A stretch of 64,000 nucleotides of DNA. Origin: Neopestalotiopsis rosae. Its lineage: Eukaryota > Ascomycota > Sordariomycetes > Amphisphaeriales > Sporocadaceae. A model generated the notes under the pieces. That model saw only the letters and a program-made list of their open reading frames with translations. It ran no database searches and had not been told where the DNA came from. Shown here piece after piece: positions 54,016-64,000 of the stretch (within the stretch, counting starts at the first letter, position 1; each line of letters begins with the position of its first letter). Made by a program: the position numbers and the translations under genes. The stretch is taken from assembly GCA_023078685.1 (NCBI GenBank), contig JALGAS010000003.1, positions 1-64,000 on the forward strand. Reading direction: 5' to 3'.

Positions 54016-55360
54016 TCATGACAATGGCTGTTCCCATTTCCTCATCTCTCGATTCACGGCATCCCACCTATACACGGGCCCCGTGCCCACATTGTAGTTG
54101 TAATAGTTTTCGGTGCCGGCCTTGACCATTGCTCGTCGAAACGTGATATTGATGCGGCCTCCATCCTCGGCATTCTTCCCAGAGCGCTTGGGAATGGAAT
54201 GCAGCCAATTCGCCTGAGTGGTCCCGCGCATGAGGATCATATCGCCACTACCCAGCGGCAACTTGAGCGGCTTTGCCGCGTCCACCGGCACCGGCTCCGC
54301 GGCTGCCGAAGAGGAGTTGTTGTCGGTGCTCGTCGTCTTCGTCTTGTTGTTGTTGGGCGGAGGCGGCGGCTTGTGCTTCATGTAAAAGTCCCGACGGGCG
54401 CCGAGCGAGAAGCTCGCAATGGCCGGGAGCGGGCCGAGGAAGCGCTCGTCGTCGCTGTGGTACGAGATGCTGTCGGCGCCGCCGGCGTAGTAGTTGACCA
54501 GGCAGAAGTTGAAGGCGCAGCCCGCCGCGGCCTCGCAGCTCCGGCGCAGCGCGTCCAGGCACGCCGGGATGGGGCGAGGCGGATACTTGTCGTAGTACCG
54601 GTCTCCGACGACCTCGCGGCCCGTCTTGGCGTCCACTATCATGTTGTTGGTCGTTTCGGCGGCGGTGCCGTCATCAGTCGCTAGGGCGAAGCGGCTTGTC
54701 TCGTCTAGGCCGAACACCGTCGTCCATCTCGGTGTACGAATGTGTGTTGATATCCCGCCCCGTTTGATGTCGTACTCTACCCGGTAGAACGGTAGACTGC
54801 TCCGCAAGAACTCAAATAGCTCCTTGGCTGACGAGCGTGGAAGATATGGCTCAAAGTAGAGTAGGTCGAGGTCTGGCTGATCCGTCATGGACCGCCCTAT
54901 ACTCGATGGTAGGGAAGGCAATTCATTAGCCAATGAGCTGGGTAGATGTGCTATCGGGAATGGATAGTTTGGATGCTTGCTGTATTCGGTCTGCAAGTCT
55001 TTGTCAGCAGATGCTGCTTATGATAGTTTGTGACTTTGGTGTGCCATGTTGAGAGCATGGTCCAATTTGTCCGTTTTCTGTCACTTGCTGCCAATTGAGA
55101 TTCCGGTGCATGATGCAAAAACGCCAACACTGCCCACTTTTATACTGCACATGGAGCCAAAGACATCATGGGCCGGAACATGAAGAGAGGTGTGTACCTA
55201 CAATGTCTACATCTTGAATATCCTTGATTTGACTCTCTTCGTCGCCGATCTTTGCGTCTGTCGTAGTAGAAACACGAGACTTTTTGGCATTATCATGCAA
55301 ACTGGGCTTGGCCTTGGGAGCCCCGAAGAATGCGTCTATTGTGCGCTTCTTGGTAGACAT
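54016..55360 (-). CDS. AlkB-like 2-oxoglutarate/Fe(II) dioxygenase with PIP-like motif
   Basis: Family members remove alkyl groups from DNA or RNA bases. Exons 55360-55202 and 54990-54016 (211-bp intron), 377 aa. The iron ligands are His231 and Asp233 (SYHSDDE) and His317 (NWLHSIPK); the 2-oxoglutarate-binding arginines are in RINITFRR (332 and 338). RTPRWTTVFG and NFCLVNYYAGGADSISYHSD are typical of ALKBH2/3-type enzymes. Residues 6-13 (KRTIDAFFG) resemble a PCNA-interacting box, which in ALKBH2-like repair enzymes links activity to replication; this is inference. A Pro/Asn/Ser/Ala-rich insert of about 35 residues lies between the two halves of the catalytic core. Confidence 0.9.
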
Positions 55361-55936
55361 GGCATAAAAGTGCCTGTGGATGTTATCTGTTTTCGTAGGC
55401 TCACTTATACGAGTTTGAGACTTTGGCAGGGTCTCGGTCCGAGATCCTGTGCGTCAGAGCAATTCAGAGTTACTGCAGGGCTCAAAGAAAGATACTCGAC
55501 GTGGATATCTAAAGTGTTGTTAAATCAAAAGAGTAATGTCGACAGTGATTTATCTCTATGTATACGCAAAGTTTCTGTTACAATTCATGTACTTGTCCAG
55601 TGCTTGGCCGATGACGTCCTCGAAGTCTTTAGACGCGTGTGTAAGTCGCGTCGTTGCGCCAGTATTCATATTCAGCCTTATGACGGCATGGATCACTATA
55701 ACCAGTAGCCTTGCACGATTGATCGGCAGTGGGTGAGGGGGACCCTGGACGCTAAAACAAAAATTTCGGGGACCTGATAGTGCTCCCCTCGTAGCCTTGT
55801 GATGGAGTCAATTCTGCATTCCAGATTATAGGTGCCCAACTGTGCATACGTTCTTTTTTAAGTGCTGGTCTTGTCATAAAAGTCACCTCACTTCACAGGC
55901 TGGAAGTAGCTGCCTCGATAAACACTTTTTGGGTCC
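55361..55936. other. Bidirectional promoter region, AlkB-like and TRM5
   Basis: 575 bp between divergent genes. The short ORFs here have no recognisable domain. Confidence 0.5.
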
Positions 55937-57382
55937 ATGTCTATCATTTCTCGAGTCCTTCGTTCGCTGTCCACCAACTTCAAAATGACATCCTCGCCCG
56001 CCTCGACCGAAGATCTCTTCCGCCCGCCGGTTCTGCGGCCATTTACCGGCGCCCTCGATCGCGGCCTCTTTTCAAGAACGATACCGCTCGCCGCAGCCGC
56101 CATCAACGATGTCAAGCAAATCTCGCGACTACGAAAGGACCTCGCCCGGTCCAAGGAGCTTCTCAACGTTGAGCGCATCAGTCCAATCGCGCCCCACCCA
56201 GACTCGGCGCAAGCTTCGCAGGGCAAGAAATGTCTACTGCTTGATCCTTCGGTCAAGGCAGACGAGCCGTCAACTTGGGGAGAGGTTGTCAAGGCGGCCG
56301 CAGAACAAAATGAACTCGCCGTGGTGCCCTATGACCTCAAGCTCGACTACGACTACTTCAACTTTGTGGACGTTATTGGGGCGATTCTTCCCGAGGAGCT
56401 CCACGGCGAGATCCCCAGCGGCTTCAACGTCGCGGGTCATGTTGCGCACCTGAACCTACGAGAGCAATATCATCCGTATAAGAAGATTATTGGCGAGATA
56501 CTGGTGGACAAGAACACACACATTCGCACCGTGATCAACAAGGTGGACAATGTCGGTACCGAATCCGAGTTCCGCACCTTTGCCTACGAGGTTCTCGCTG
56601 GCCCGGACGACATGGATGTCGAGGTGCGAGAGAACGAGTGTACCTTTCACTTCGACTACAGCAAGGTGTACTGGAACAGCAAGTTGGAGAGCGAGCACAC
56701 CAGACTCATTCGATCCTTCCAGCCTGGCGAGGTCGTGTGCGACGTCATGGCTGGCATAGGGCCATTTGCTGTCCCGGCCGGCAAGAAGGGTGTGTTTGTC
56801 TGGGCCAACGATATGAATCCGGAAAGCTACAAGTATCTCGATGAAGCCATCAAGAGGAACAAGGTTGGATCATACGTCAGGCCCTTCAACGAGGACGGCC
56901 GCACCTTTATTCACAAGGCTGCCGACTCGGTCTTGCAGGCCTCGGAAGCTGGCGACCACGTCACTGTCCAGCGCAAAGTCCGGCGCTCCGACAAGGACAA
57001 ACCTCTTCCGGCCCCTGAAAAGATTGCTGTCCCGCCCACGATCTCCCACTTTGTCATGAACCTACCCGCCTCGGCGTACACGTTTGTGCATCACTACCGT
57101 GGACTGTACCCCGGCAAGGAGAAGCTGTTTGCGCCGCACACGAGCACAAAGCTGCCGCTCGTGCACGTGCACTGCTTTGCGCTCAAGAGCGACGACGAGG
57201 TGCCCCTGCTGGACATTTGCGAGCGCCTCACGAGCGAGTTGGGCGTCAAGATGGTCCCGGGAGATGCCGAGAACCCCGGCGAGGCCAGCATCTACAACGT
57301 CCGCGACGTGGCGCCGGCCAAGCGCATGTTTTGCGCGTCCTTTAGAGTGCCCGCCGAAGTTGCGTTCGCGCCCCGGACGTGA
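55937..57382 (+). CDS. TRM5: tRNA (guanine37-N1)-methyltransferase Trm5
   Basis: Makes m1G37 (and, by family knowledge, the first step of wybutosine) next to the anticodon using S-adenosylmethionine. 481 aa, no intron. The N-terminal D1 region (RPPVLRPFTGALDRGLFSRTI) and the middle block VAHLNLREQYHPYKKIIGEILVDKN are typical. NECTFHFDYSKVYWNSKLESEH leads into the class I fold, with the SAM motif CDVMAGIGPFAVPAGKKG near residues 271-290 and WANDMNPESYKYL after it. FVMNLPASAYTF holds the conserved NPP-like NLP motif. The first 16 residues (MSIISRVLRSLSTNFK) form a basic amphipathic presequence, and Met17 gives a cytosolic form, suggesting dual mitochondrial and nuclear/cytosolic products. Confidence 0.94.
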   Translation: MSIISRVLRSLSTNFKMTSSPASTEDLFRPPVLRPFTGALDRGLFSRTIPLAAAAINDVKQISRLRKDLARSKELLNVERISPIAPHPDSAQASQGKKCLLLDPSVKADEPSTWGEVVKAAAEQNELAVVPYDLKLDYDYFNFVDVIGAILPEELHGEIPSGFNVAGHVAHLNLREQYHPYKKIIGEILVDKNTHIRTVINKVDNVGTESEFRTFAYEVLAGPDDMDVEVRENECTFHFDYSKVYWNSKLESEHTRLIRSFQPGEVVCDVMAGIGPFAVPAGKKGVFVWANDMNPESYKYLDEAIKRNKVGSYVRPFNEDGRTFIHKAADSVLQASEAGDHVTVQRKVRRSDKDKPLPAPEKIAVPPTISHFVMNLPASAYTFVHHYRGLYPGKEKLFAPHTSTKLPLVHVHCFALKSDDEVPLLDICERLTSELGVKMVPGDAENPGEASIYNVRDVAPAKRMFCASFRVPAEVAFAPRT

Positions 57383-59661
57383 GAACAAGAAAAGAACAGA
57401 AAGACAAGAGATATGCACAAAATATCCAGGATGTCGTGATGACGTTTCAATGATGAGTTCCTCCTCGGCGCAAGCGCAAGCCACGAGAGGCAGGGGGAAA
57501 AAGTCCTGGTCTTTCTGCCTTGCGGTATTCAGGTCATCGAGATACCCCCCTGGTAGGCGCGGCATCCCATTTTACCTGCCCAGCTGCCTTGCGTTGCCCA
57601 TGCTCTTTGCGACAGCATGTGCTCCATAACCGCGCAGGGAGACGAACAGGCATTATATGCGCCTCAGCACGGCTGTTTCCTCATGCTGGGAATTTCACGA
57701 ATCACAATGCAAGTAAAAAAGGGCTCCGAAGCACATGTGACTTTACCAATCTAGATACAAAAATCTAGATGGGGGCCTCCTCCCCGATGCATATTGCGGG
57801 CAGCGAGGAAACGGGCGAAGCGGCCACTTCCCGTCATATATTATAAAGAAAAAAAGGGTCCCCAGTTCTTTTTTTTTTTTTTTTTCGTGTCCTTGCTCAT
57901 TCGGCCCGCCCAGGTCATTTGTTCAAGTGGAGTTTTTCTACTCGACGTGCCTTATCTTCGAGTCTGAAAGGGCCAGAAACCTTTCCTTATTCGAAAAAAC
58001 CCTCCGCGTCGCAAATGCACCTCAAAGGCTCCGCCCGCTCGCCCCAAAAGCCCCATTGTTCCCGTCCGTGGGCTCTCGCTGTTGTAAGAAAGTCCTGGTT
58101 ATTCTGTATGGTCGCGAGGCAAGCAGAGACCCGTGTCGAGGGCCTTGTCGTCTCGGGTGGAGGGGGAAATAGAGGAGGAGGGGCAAAAAGATATCTCGGT
58201 GGTCCTCCGACAGGTGCAATCAATTAATCAAATCATACAACCCAGCCCAACGCAACCAAAACCAGCCAGTCCTCGGTAGCCGGGCAAGCCAGCTCTAGGT
58301 CCGGGCATGTGGAGAAGTAGGCCAAGGAGAGGGACCGGTCAGCATACAGGAGGGGTGCAACCGGACATTTGAAAGATGCGGCCAATTTGATGTACGTAGT
58401 CTATAGAAAAAGCCATACTTGAAGCCATATATATGTCACACAAGAACAAACTAGCTCATAGAGAAAAAAGAGCCTCGAGCTTTTGAGACTTGGCGATGGC
58501 ATGCTATTCGCTGTTTCCAAGATCACTCAACTGAGAGAATTTGGGGACTATGCCCTCCATCGTGTCCTGGTAGTTTAGCATCTAGAGGGGTGGTGATAGC
58601 TGAACCAGCTAGCACGTTCTATATGTTTGTATTATCACGAATTGGAATCCATCCTGGTGCTGTCCTGCAGCAACCTGCTTGTTGCACATCACCACTTTCC
58701 ATGACTTACATGAACGATGTGACATGACGTGCACTAGTTTAATGGAGTTGTATACCATACCATATATAACCTTGCTGCATCTTGCTCCCTTAATGCGGCG
58801 ATGCTCTCTCTTGGGCATGTACTATACGGTATTCGATACCGCAAACAAAATACAACATAGCAGAAAGTCCAAGATAAACATCATTTTGCAATACGAGACA
58901 CAAAAGAAGTTTCGTGATTATGGACCAATTTCGCCGAATATTTCTACAGGTTTTACTGCAACCAGTGGTTTTGGTATTATGCCGACCAGGTATATATGAC
59001 CGCGATATCACCGAAGATCAGAAAACGTCATCAGGCGTCAATTTCATCATCTCCTCATGGACTTCTCTTTCTATAGTGCTTTTAACGTATTGGATTAGTA
59101 TAGCGAATATCAACTCACTGTGTCTTCTTCCAACGGGCGACGATGGAAGCGAGAAACCATTAATCGTGATTATACGAAATGAATGGTCACGGACTTTTGC
59201 ATTGATTACAGAATCACCAAGGTCAATGAACCTTAAGCTCGGCGCCAATGCAAGAGTATAACGCACAATGCGTATAGTAGCCGAAGGGGGGGTGGGCATT
59301 CTTTTAGAACTATGTAAAGAGGGTAGTTGTCTGCGTGGGCAAAGTCCACAAGGGGTGCATTACTACCATGTATGTGCTATGTAGGAGGGTTGGTGGGATG
59401 TTGGAGGCTCGCGGGTTTTCGTTTTGCCAAGTCTTTTTTTCCCGGTTTGGTTATACAGCAGACGGAGCGCAAGGAAGGCTTGCTTTGGAGGGTTGCCTTG
59501 TGTAGGTATACAGTAGTAGCGTTGGTATCTTCGTCTCCACCATTGCAAATGTTAGCTTTTGGGATTTCTGCGAACATGTCAGCGCTTTTTTTCCCCTACA
59601 ATGCCTCTTGGACAAAGACGTCACATGATCCGAACCTCCAATGCTGGTGACACTTGGGCTA
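57383..59661. other. Intergenic region downstream of TRM5
   Basis: 2.28 kb. No convincing gene on either strand; the short ORFs lack domains. A run of 17 T lies at 57869-57885. Confidence 0.45.
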
Positions 59662-61518
59662 TTATGATTTAGCATTTGCAATCAAAGATCCGTACGTTTC
59701 CAACGAGATCCGACGGCGATGCCGAGCTATTCTAAGTAAGGCTGGCAATCCCGTTGAGCCACCACGTCCACCTCTATTCAACCCACCGTGTCCCCTATGC
59801 CAGTGCCAGGCGCTCGAGAGAGACATCGGGTCCTTCGGGTCCCCTATGTGATTACGCAATCCCCAGGCACCACTTTCAGCCTCAACCACCTGTTGAATAT
59901 CAGGGGGCATGATTTTGAAACCCGCTCTAATCTGTGCGTGGTCTATCTTTCGTAGTCTCGCGTGTGCTTTCCCATTCTCTTGTTGCTTGGCATGATCTGA
60001 AACTTTCTGTCGAGTCTCATCCAAAATTTCAGTAGCTGTTTTGCCTGTGGATTCTATGCTGTCCATACCACAGACACCGCGGGTCTTGTCGAGGAGAAGA
60101 GAGATGAATTGATCTTGAGATTGAAGGGCGCCGCGAAACATGTCGAATCTTGCAAATGTGTAACTGGGCGGCCACAATGCGACAGCCTTGTGCAGAGGTA
60201 ACTCGCCGCTGCCGTTGGTGAGATGACATGGAGCACCGCGCTCGATCAGGAGCCTGGCGATCCAGAGCCGCTCATAGTGACTACATGCGAGATGCAAGGC
60301 AGTGTTACCATGCTCATCGCCTGCGCCTAGGTTGTTGACCATTGCCTCGGTCAAAGCGTTAATAACATGCTTGTGCATTTCCGTGAAATTGTTGCTCATG
60401 GCCAAAGCCATAAGAGCTATACGTCCGGCCGAATCAATCAGGTTCGGGTTGGCACCTTGTTCAAGCAGACAAGTTACGACCTCGGGGAAACACGACTCAA
60501 CCGCCAGATGCATCGCCGTCTTTCCATCTCGGTCTTGGGCATTGACAGTAGCTGCTCCACCTCCGTGGGCACAGAGGGCCTGTATGCACTTCTTTCTTTG
60601 AAGCAAAATACGGTCGTGAAGTTGGCCAGGGTCCTGTCCCACGTACGGTTCATTCAGATTGCCAAGCACCGCCCAGTGCAATGCGGTCCGGCCCATGCTG
60701 TCTCGCTGCGCAATCATACGGGGTGCGTTCGAATCCCCCAGTCGTAGCAGTGCCTGGACACGTTCAACGCTGCTTTCACTGCATGCGAGGTGCAAAGGCG
60801 TCACATGGATGAAGATCTCATCCGGCCAGCCCTCTATTCTATAAGAGCCGCCGGCACATAAATCGACTCCGGCGTGGAAAAGACGTTCAATCAAAGCGGG
60901 TGTTGCAAATTCCATGGCAGCCGTGAGGGCATTGGTCACAAGGAATGGTAAGTCAATGCCTTGTTGACGTCGAGATTCCTCCACGAACTCATCCGAGCCG
61001 TCTCGCGGTCGGCCCGCGGTGTAGATGTCTTGGAGCGGGTTTGCGCCTGCATCAAGCAGCAGGTGCATGACTGCCTCTGAGCCCGGATAGCCACGAATGC
61101 CGGTAGCAGCAAGCAGCGGTGTAGCTCCGAATTTATCGATTCCCTTGATGCTATCTTGCACGTCGGCGGAACTATTGAGAAGACGTCGTACCATGTCTAG
61201 GCGGCCGCGTCTGCAGGCTTCATGAAGGCGATAGGGATGAGCTGCTGCGGTCATGGCCTCTTCTAGCGTTAGAAGCTCGCAAAAGACATTGAGGCTGCCC
61301 GTTGCGATCGCGTAGTCCACAGGACCCCAACCTGGAAACCAATTGTGCTCATAACGATTCACTCTCCACCCGGGACAATCTGGTTTCTGTTGGAGGAATC
61401 CCTTCAAGGCTTCCACGTTATCGTCGTCGATTATGAGTGACAAATGCGGAATTCCTAGCCATCCCGGCTCTGACTCGGTGATGCTAGTCCCGGTACTCGA
61501 GCAGTATGTATTTGCCAT
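59662..61518 (-). CDS. Ankyrin-repeat protein
   Basis: 618 aa, single exon, with no targeting signal. From about residue 85 onward the protein is a solenoid of roughly nine ankyrin repeats. Clear ones include KFGATPLLAATG (about 130), VTPLHLACSESSVERVQALL (about 240), GRTALHWAVLGN (about 280), GKTAMHLAVESCFPEVVTCLL (about 330), GNTALHLACSHYERLWIARLL (about 400) and GELPLHKAVAL. The ends lack a recognisable catalytic domain. Such proteins mediate protein-protein contact; the partner is unknown. The C-terminus is Gly/Arg-rich (HRGHGGLNRGGRGG). Confidence 0.85.
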   Translation of the reverse strand: MANTYCSSTGTSITESEPGWLGIPHLSLIIDDDNVEALKGFLQQKPDCPGWRVNRYEHNWFPGWGPVDYAIATGSLNVFCELLTLEEAMTAAAHPYRLHEACRRGRLDMVRRLLNSSADVQDSIKGIDKFGATPLLAATGIRGYPGSEAVMHLLLDAGANPLQDIYTAGRPRDGSDEFVEESRRQQGIDLPFLVTNALTAAMEFATPALIERLFHAGVDLCAGGSYRIEGWPDEIFIHVTPLHLACSESSVERVQALLRLGDSNAPRMIAQRDSMGRTALHWAVLGNLNEPYVGQDPGQLHDRILLQRKKCIQALCAHGGGAATVNAQDRDGKTAMHLAVESCFPEVVTCLLEQGANPNLIDSAGRIALMALAMSNNFTEMHKHVINALTEAMVNNLGAGDEHGNTALHLACSHYERLWIARLLIERGAPCHLTNGSGELPLHKAVALWPPSYTFARFDMFRGALQSQDQFISLLLDKTRGVCGMDSIESTGKTATEILDETRQKVSDHAKQQENGKAHARLRKIDHAQIRAGFKIMPPDIQQVVEAESGAWGLRNHIGDPKDPMSLSSAWHWHRGHGGLNRGGRGGSTGLPALLRIARHRRRISLETYGSLIANAKS

Positions 61519-64000
61519 TCTCAGAGTTCTGAGCAGACCGACCCACCATGCCAGATGTCGTTTATAAGAAAAAGACAGAGATCCAACATTAATTGCACGC
61601 TCACGTAAGCCAGTTCTCTAGACGCTAATCCGCATCGAGCGCTTTTTTCCCCCTTCCTCTTGTACTGATGGCCTCATATGGGTGATTGAGATATTTCTCT
61701 TGGCCAATAGCATAAGCATTGATCATAAAGACAAGAGTGGCGCACAGTGTATTATCCCACAACTAACCGGCGAATACATGCATGGTTCATTCCCGGTTCA
61801 TGCCACAATCCAATCCTTGCATGACTGCCCAGCTTCTCCGCATTCACGACCTCAATATCAACTTGTTGGGGAGAGAGGGAATTTGATGAGATTCCTGTTA
61901 CAATGACGTACTTACGGTCCTTGGCTGCTTATCAAGAGAACAGGAAAAAGAATAAACAGAACAGTCTCACGAAGTATTCCTCATACAGGTAATAAGTCTC
62001 TTCTACTGGTCCGCGACCCAGTCAACGCAACTTAAAATGCATACAACGCACAGCCGCTTAGTATAACACACCCGTGAAAGCATACCAAATACTGGAAAGT
62101 TTTCAACCAGTATCAAGTCATTGCTGTAAAAGAAGGAGGTTCTTATTCATGAAATAACAAGCTAATGCCCTGAATTGAAAGGTCCAGCCAATTCGTCCGG
62201 GGAAAGGGGAATAAAGACACCAAAAGAATGTTTATCAAGAGCTTATTTGCCTTTTTAAATATTGGTCCGGGTCGAGTATATCAAGCGACTACTGCTATAT
62301 TTCATGTCCAAGGAGAGCTTCGGGTCCCCAAAAAAGGGCGCGGTAGCTTCCGAGTGGGAGACGAGGAAGAATTTTTCTCTACTCTTCTCTATCTATTCCT
62401 TCCCTCAAGCGGAAAGAGAGGGAGAGAAGCCCTGAGAAAGCAAGGATATCACTAGAAACAGGACTGGCGGTCTGCTCCCCTCCCATACATAGTGACACGA
62501 CTAGAAAACTACAAGCGAGCGAAACAGATTTTTCCCTCTCTTTGAAACGCAACCTATCCAAAGTGTATACAGAGTAACAAGGCAGCTTGGCAGTTTGCAG
62601 ACTAGCCCAGAGGTTGGAAATAAACCAACTACCGCCTTATTGGGGCAAGCTCGAGCTATCCTGTTACTTGGCGTTGGGTTTAAGAATTGACCTTAGGTAT
62701 ACTACTCATTAGCTAATGCATCGCGGCTCCTTCCCCGGGGAACATGAAGAGAAAATCCAATCATGTTTAGTCGAGTCTAAATGCTGACTCTGGGATTCAT
62801 GGCGGATCGGATCTGAACTGTCATGAAAGACGAAACAAGGGGGGAACGACAGAAATATGTGTCAAGATATGTCGATTGACCGAGTATTTTTGGTGTGGTC
62901 AAGGGCCCAGCATCACCTCTTGCATAGTACACGTTCTTATGCATTAGAACCACGCAAACGGAGAGTTTTGGAAATTTCTCCGAATTATGTGGATAGATGT
63001 CGTTACCTCAAGTCGTCCCTTCTGGCTCTCTTGCAGCTAAAGAATGACGAACGAGGTGACATACATGTAAGTTGAAAAGATCCATAATCCAGCCTGCCAG
63101 CCTCCAGCCTCTCCTGGCGGAGGTTTCAAGGTGCAAGTGTGGCCCGAGACGCCAGGGTCGCTGCACAGCGCGCAGAACATGACGATCTGGTGGACGAGTG
63201 AGGGATGACTAGAGAAGCGACCGAACTAAAACTGTCGTGATTGCTCGAGCTTTCAATTGATAGGCGTTTTTGGCCATGATAAGGGGCGCGCTCTACTCTC
63301 TGAGCTCAGCAACTCGCCTTGCTGCTCTATCAAGGTACCTGTATACACTGGGTGAGGTTAAAAGGTACATACCTACCTAGATGCCCCTTAATGCAAGCCC
63401 CCAATTGACGCCATTGCGATTCATTTGAGGCCGATACATTGATGCAATCTATAGCTACTTGTAAGCACCTTGATGAGAGCTCTGCTGCTACTGCTCCTGC
63501 TCCTGCTGCTCAGGTGTGTGTGTGTGTGCCTGTGTGCCTCTGTGTTGTCGGATGCTGCTGTGCAACGGAAATACGCAATTGATGTGGATGGAATGTATCA
63601 CATTTCCCCCGGTACCCCGATGGCGATTGACAGCTGCATTGTGTTACTGCTACGTCGATGGACGGAAACCGGTCCCGCGAATTATCTTGCTGGTGAGACG
63701 TAAACATCAACAATGCCTACCCTATCGTTCAGTACGTGCACGTTCATGCTATGTCCGATTAGCAAGTAGATGGACAGAGTAATTGTGTGTGTGTGTGTGT
63801 GTGTTAATAAGAGGGATTGAATTGCATCTCCAGCCACACCCAGGGTGCCCGTCGGGATAGATTACAGAATAGACGCGGGCTTGTTTGGTTATAGATTGGA
63901 TCTAACTTTCTGGTGGAATTCCCCCGTACAATACAATGAATGCAAATGCAATGTGCCCCAGATCGGACCCAGACTCGCCAGAGTCTGAAAGCTGGAGAAG
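61519..64000. other. Right-end region without recognised genes
   Basis: 2.5 kb to the window edge. The short ORFs are low complexity or lack domains. It includes GT microsatellites at 63514-63528 and 63784-63804 and a CTG/CTC-rich stretch near 63481-63512. Confidence 0.45.
63784..63804 (+). repeat. GT dinucleotide microsatellite
   Basis: Twenty-one bases of uninterrupted alternating T and G. A shorter GT run is at 63514-63528. Confidence 0.9.

Noticed and set aside
1..64000. CRISPR arrays, bacterial operons, rRNA genes
   Set aside because: No spaced direct repeats or rRNA signatures seen; introns and gene content are fungal.

Overview
The window reads as nuclear DNA of a filamentous ascomycete, probably a sordariomycete and perhaps Hypocreales. 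The genes carry short introns (mostly 50-100 bp, GT...AG). They include exocyst, exosome, dolichol and tRNA-modification housekeeping genes. The left quarter is an AT-rich transposon block with the footprint of RIP (repeat-induced point mutation): CpA and TpG are almost absent, while CpG, GpC, CpC and GpG survive.

Region 1 (1-17.65 kb) is a nested transposon island. The oldest layers are a RIP-degraded chromodomain Gypsy element (+ strand, 1313-2590 continuing at 16062-16643) and a pogo/Fot1-type DNA transposon relic (- strand, about 16.80-17.65 kb). A RIP-degraded Copia element (- strand, 2591-16056, 471-bp LTRs, target duplication TAATT) sits inside the old Gypsy. An apparently intact, non-RIPed Gypsy chromovirus (- strand, 5696-13370, 512-bp LTRs, target duplication TATCG) is inserted in the Copia integrase. 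The end of a second copy of the same young Gypsy occupies 1-1312 on the + strand. Between pol and the 3' LTR the young element carries an extra gene on the opposite strand. It encodes a 203-aa protein with Zn2Cys6-like cysteine spacing and a predicted coiled coil. This is the best candidate for an undescribed system in the window.

Region 2 (17.65-27 kb) is a transport-gene segment: an MFS carboxylate transporter interrupted by an in-frame TAG that looks like RIP leakage, a hypothetical gene, and an OPT oligopeptide transporter. A diverged 160-bp direct repeat with an identical 12-bp palindrome lies upstream of each transporter.

Region 3 (27-61.5 kb) is ordinary gene-dense euchromatin. In order it holds an RBR ubiquitin ligase (-), an ERG28-like protein (-), a GH2 LacZ-type beta-galactosidase (-), a PP2A activator of the PTPA family (-), RRP46 (+), a degraded cysteine-rich gene (-), NAD kinase (+), a homeodomain protein (-), SEC10 (-), NUS1 (+), an AlkB-like dioxygenase with a possible PCNA-binding motif (-), TRM5 (+) and an ankyrin-repeat protein (-). 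The last 2.5 kb shows no convincing gene. The genes do not form one pathway. Exon boundaries were worked out by eye from splice signals and reading-frame continuity.
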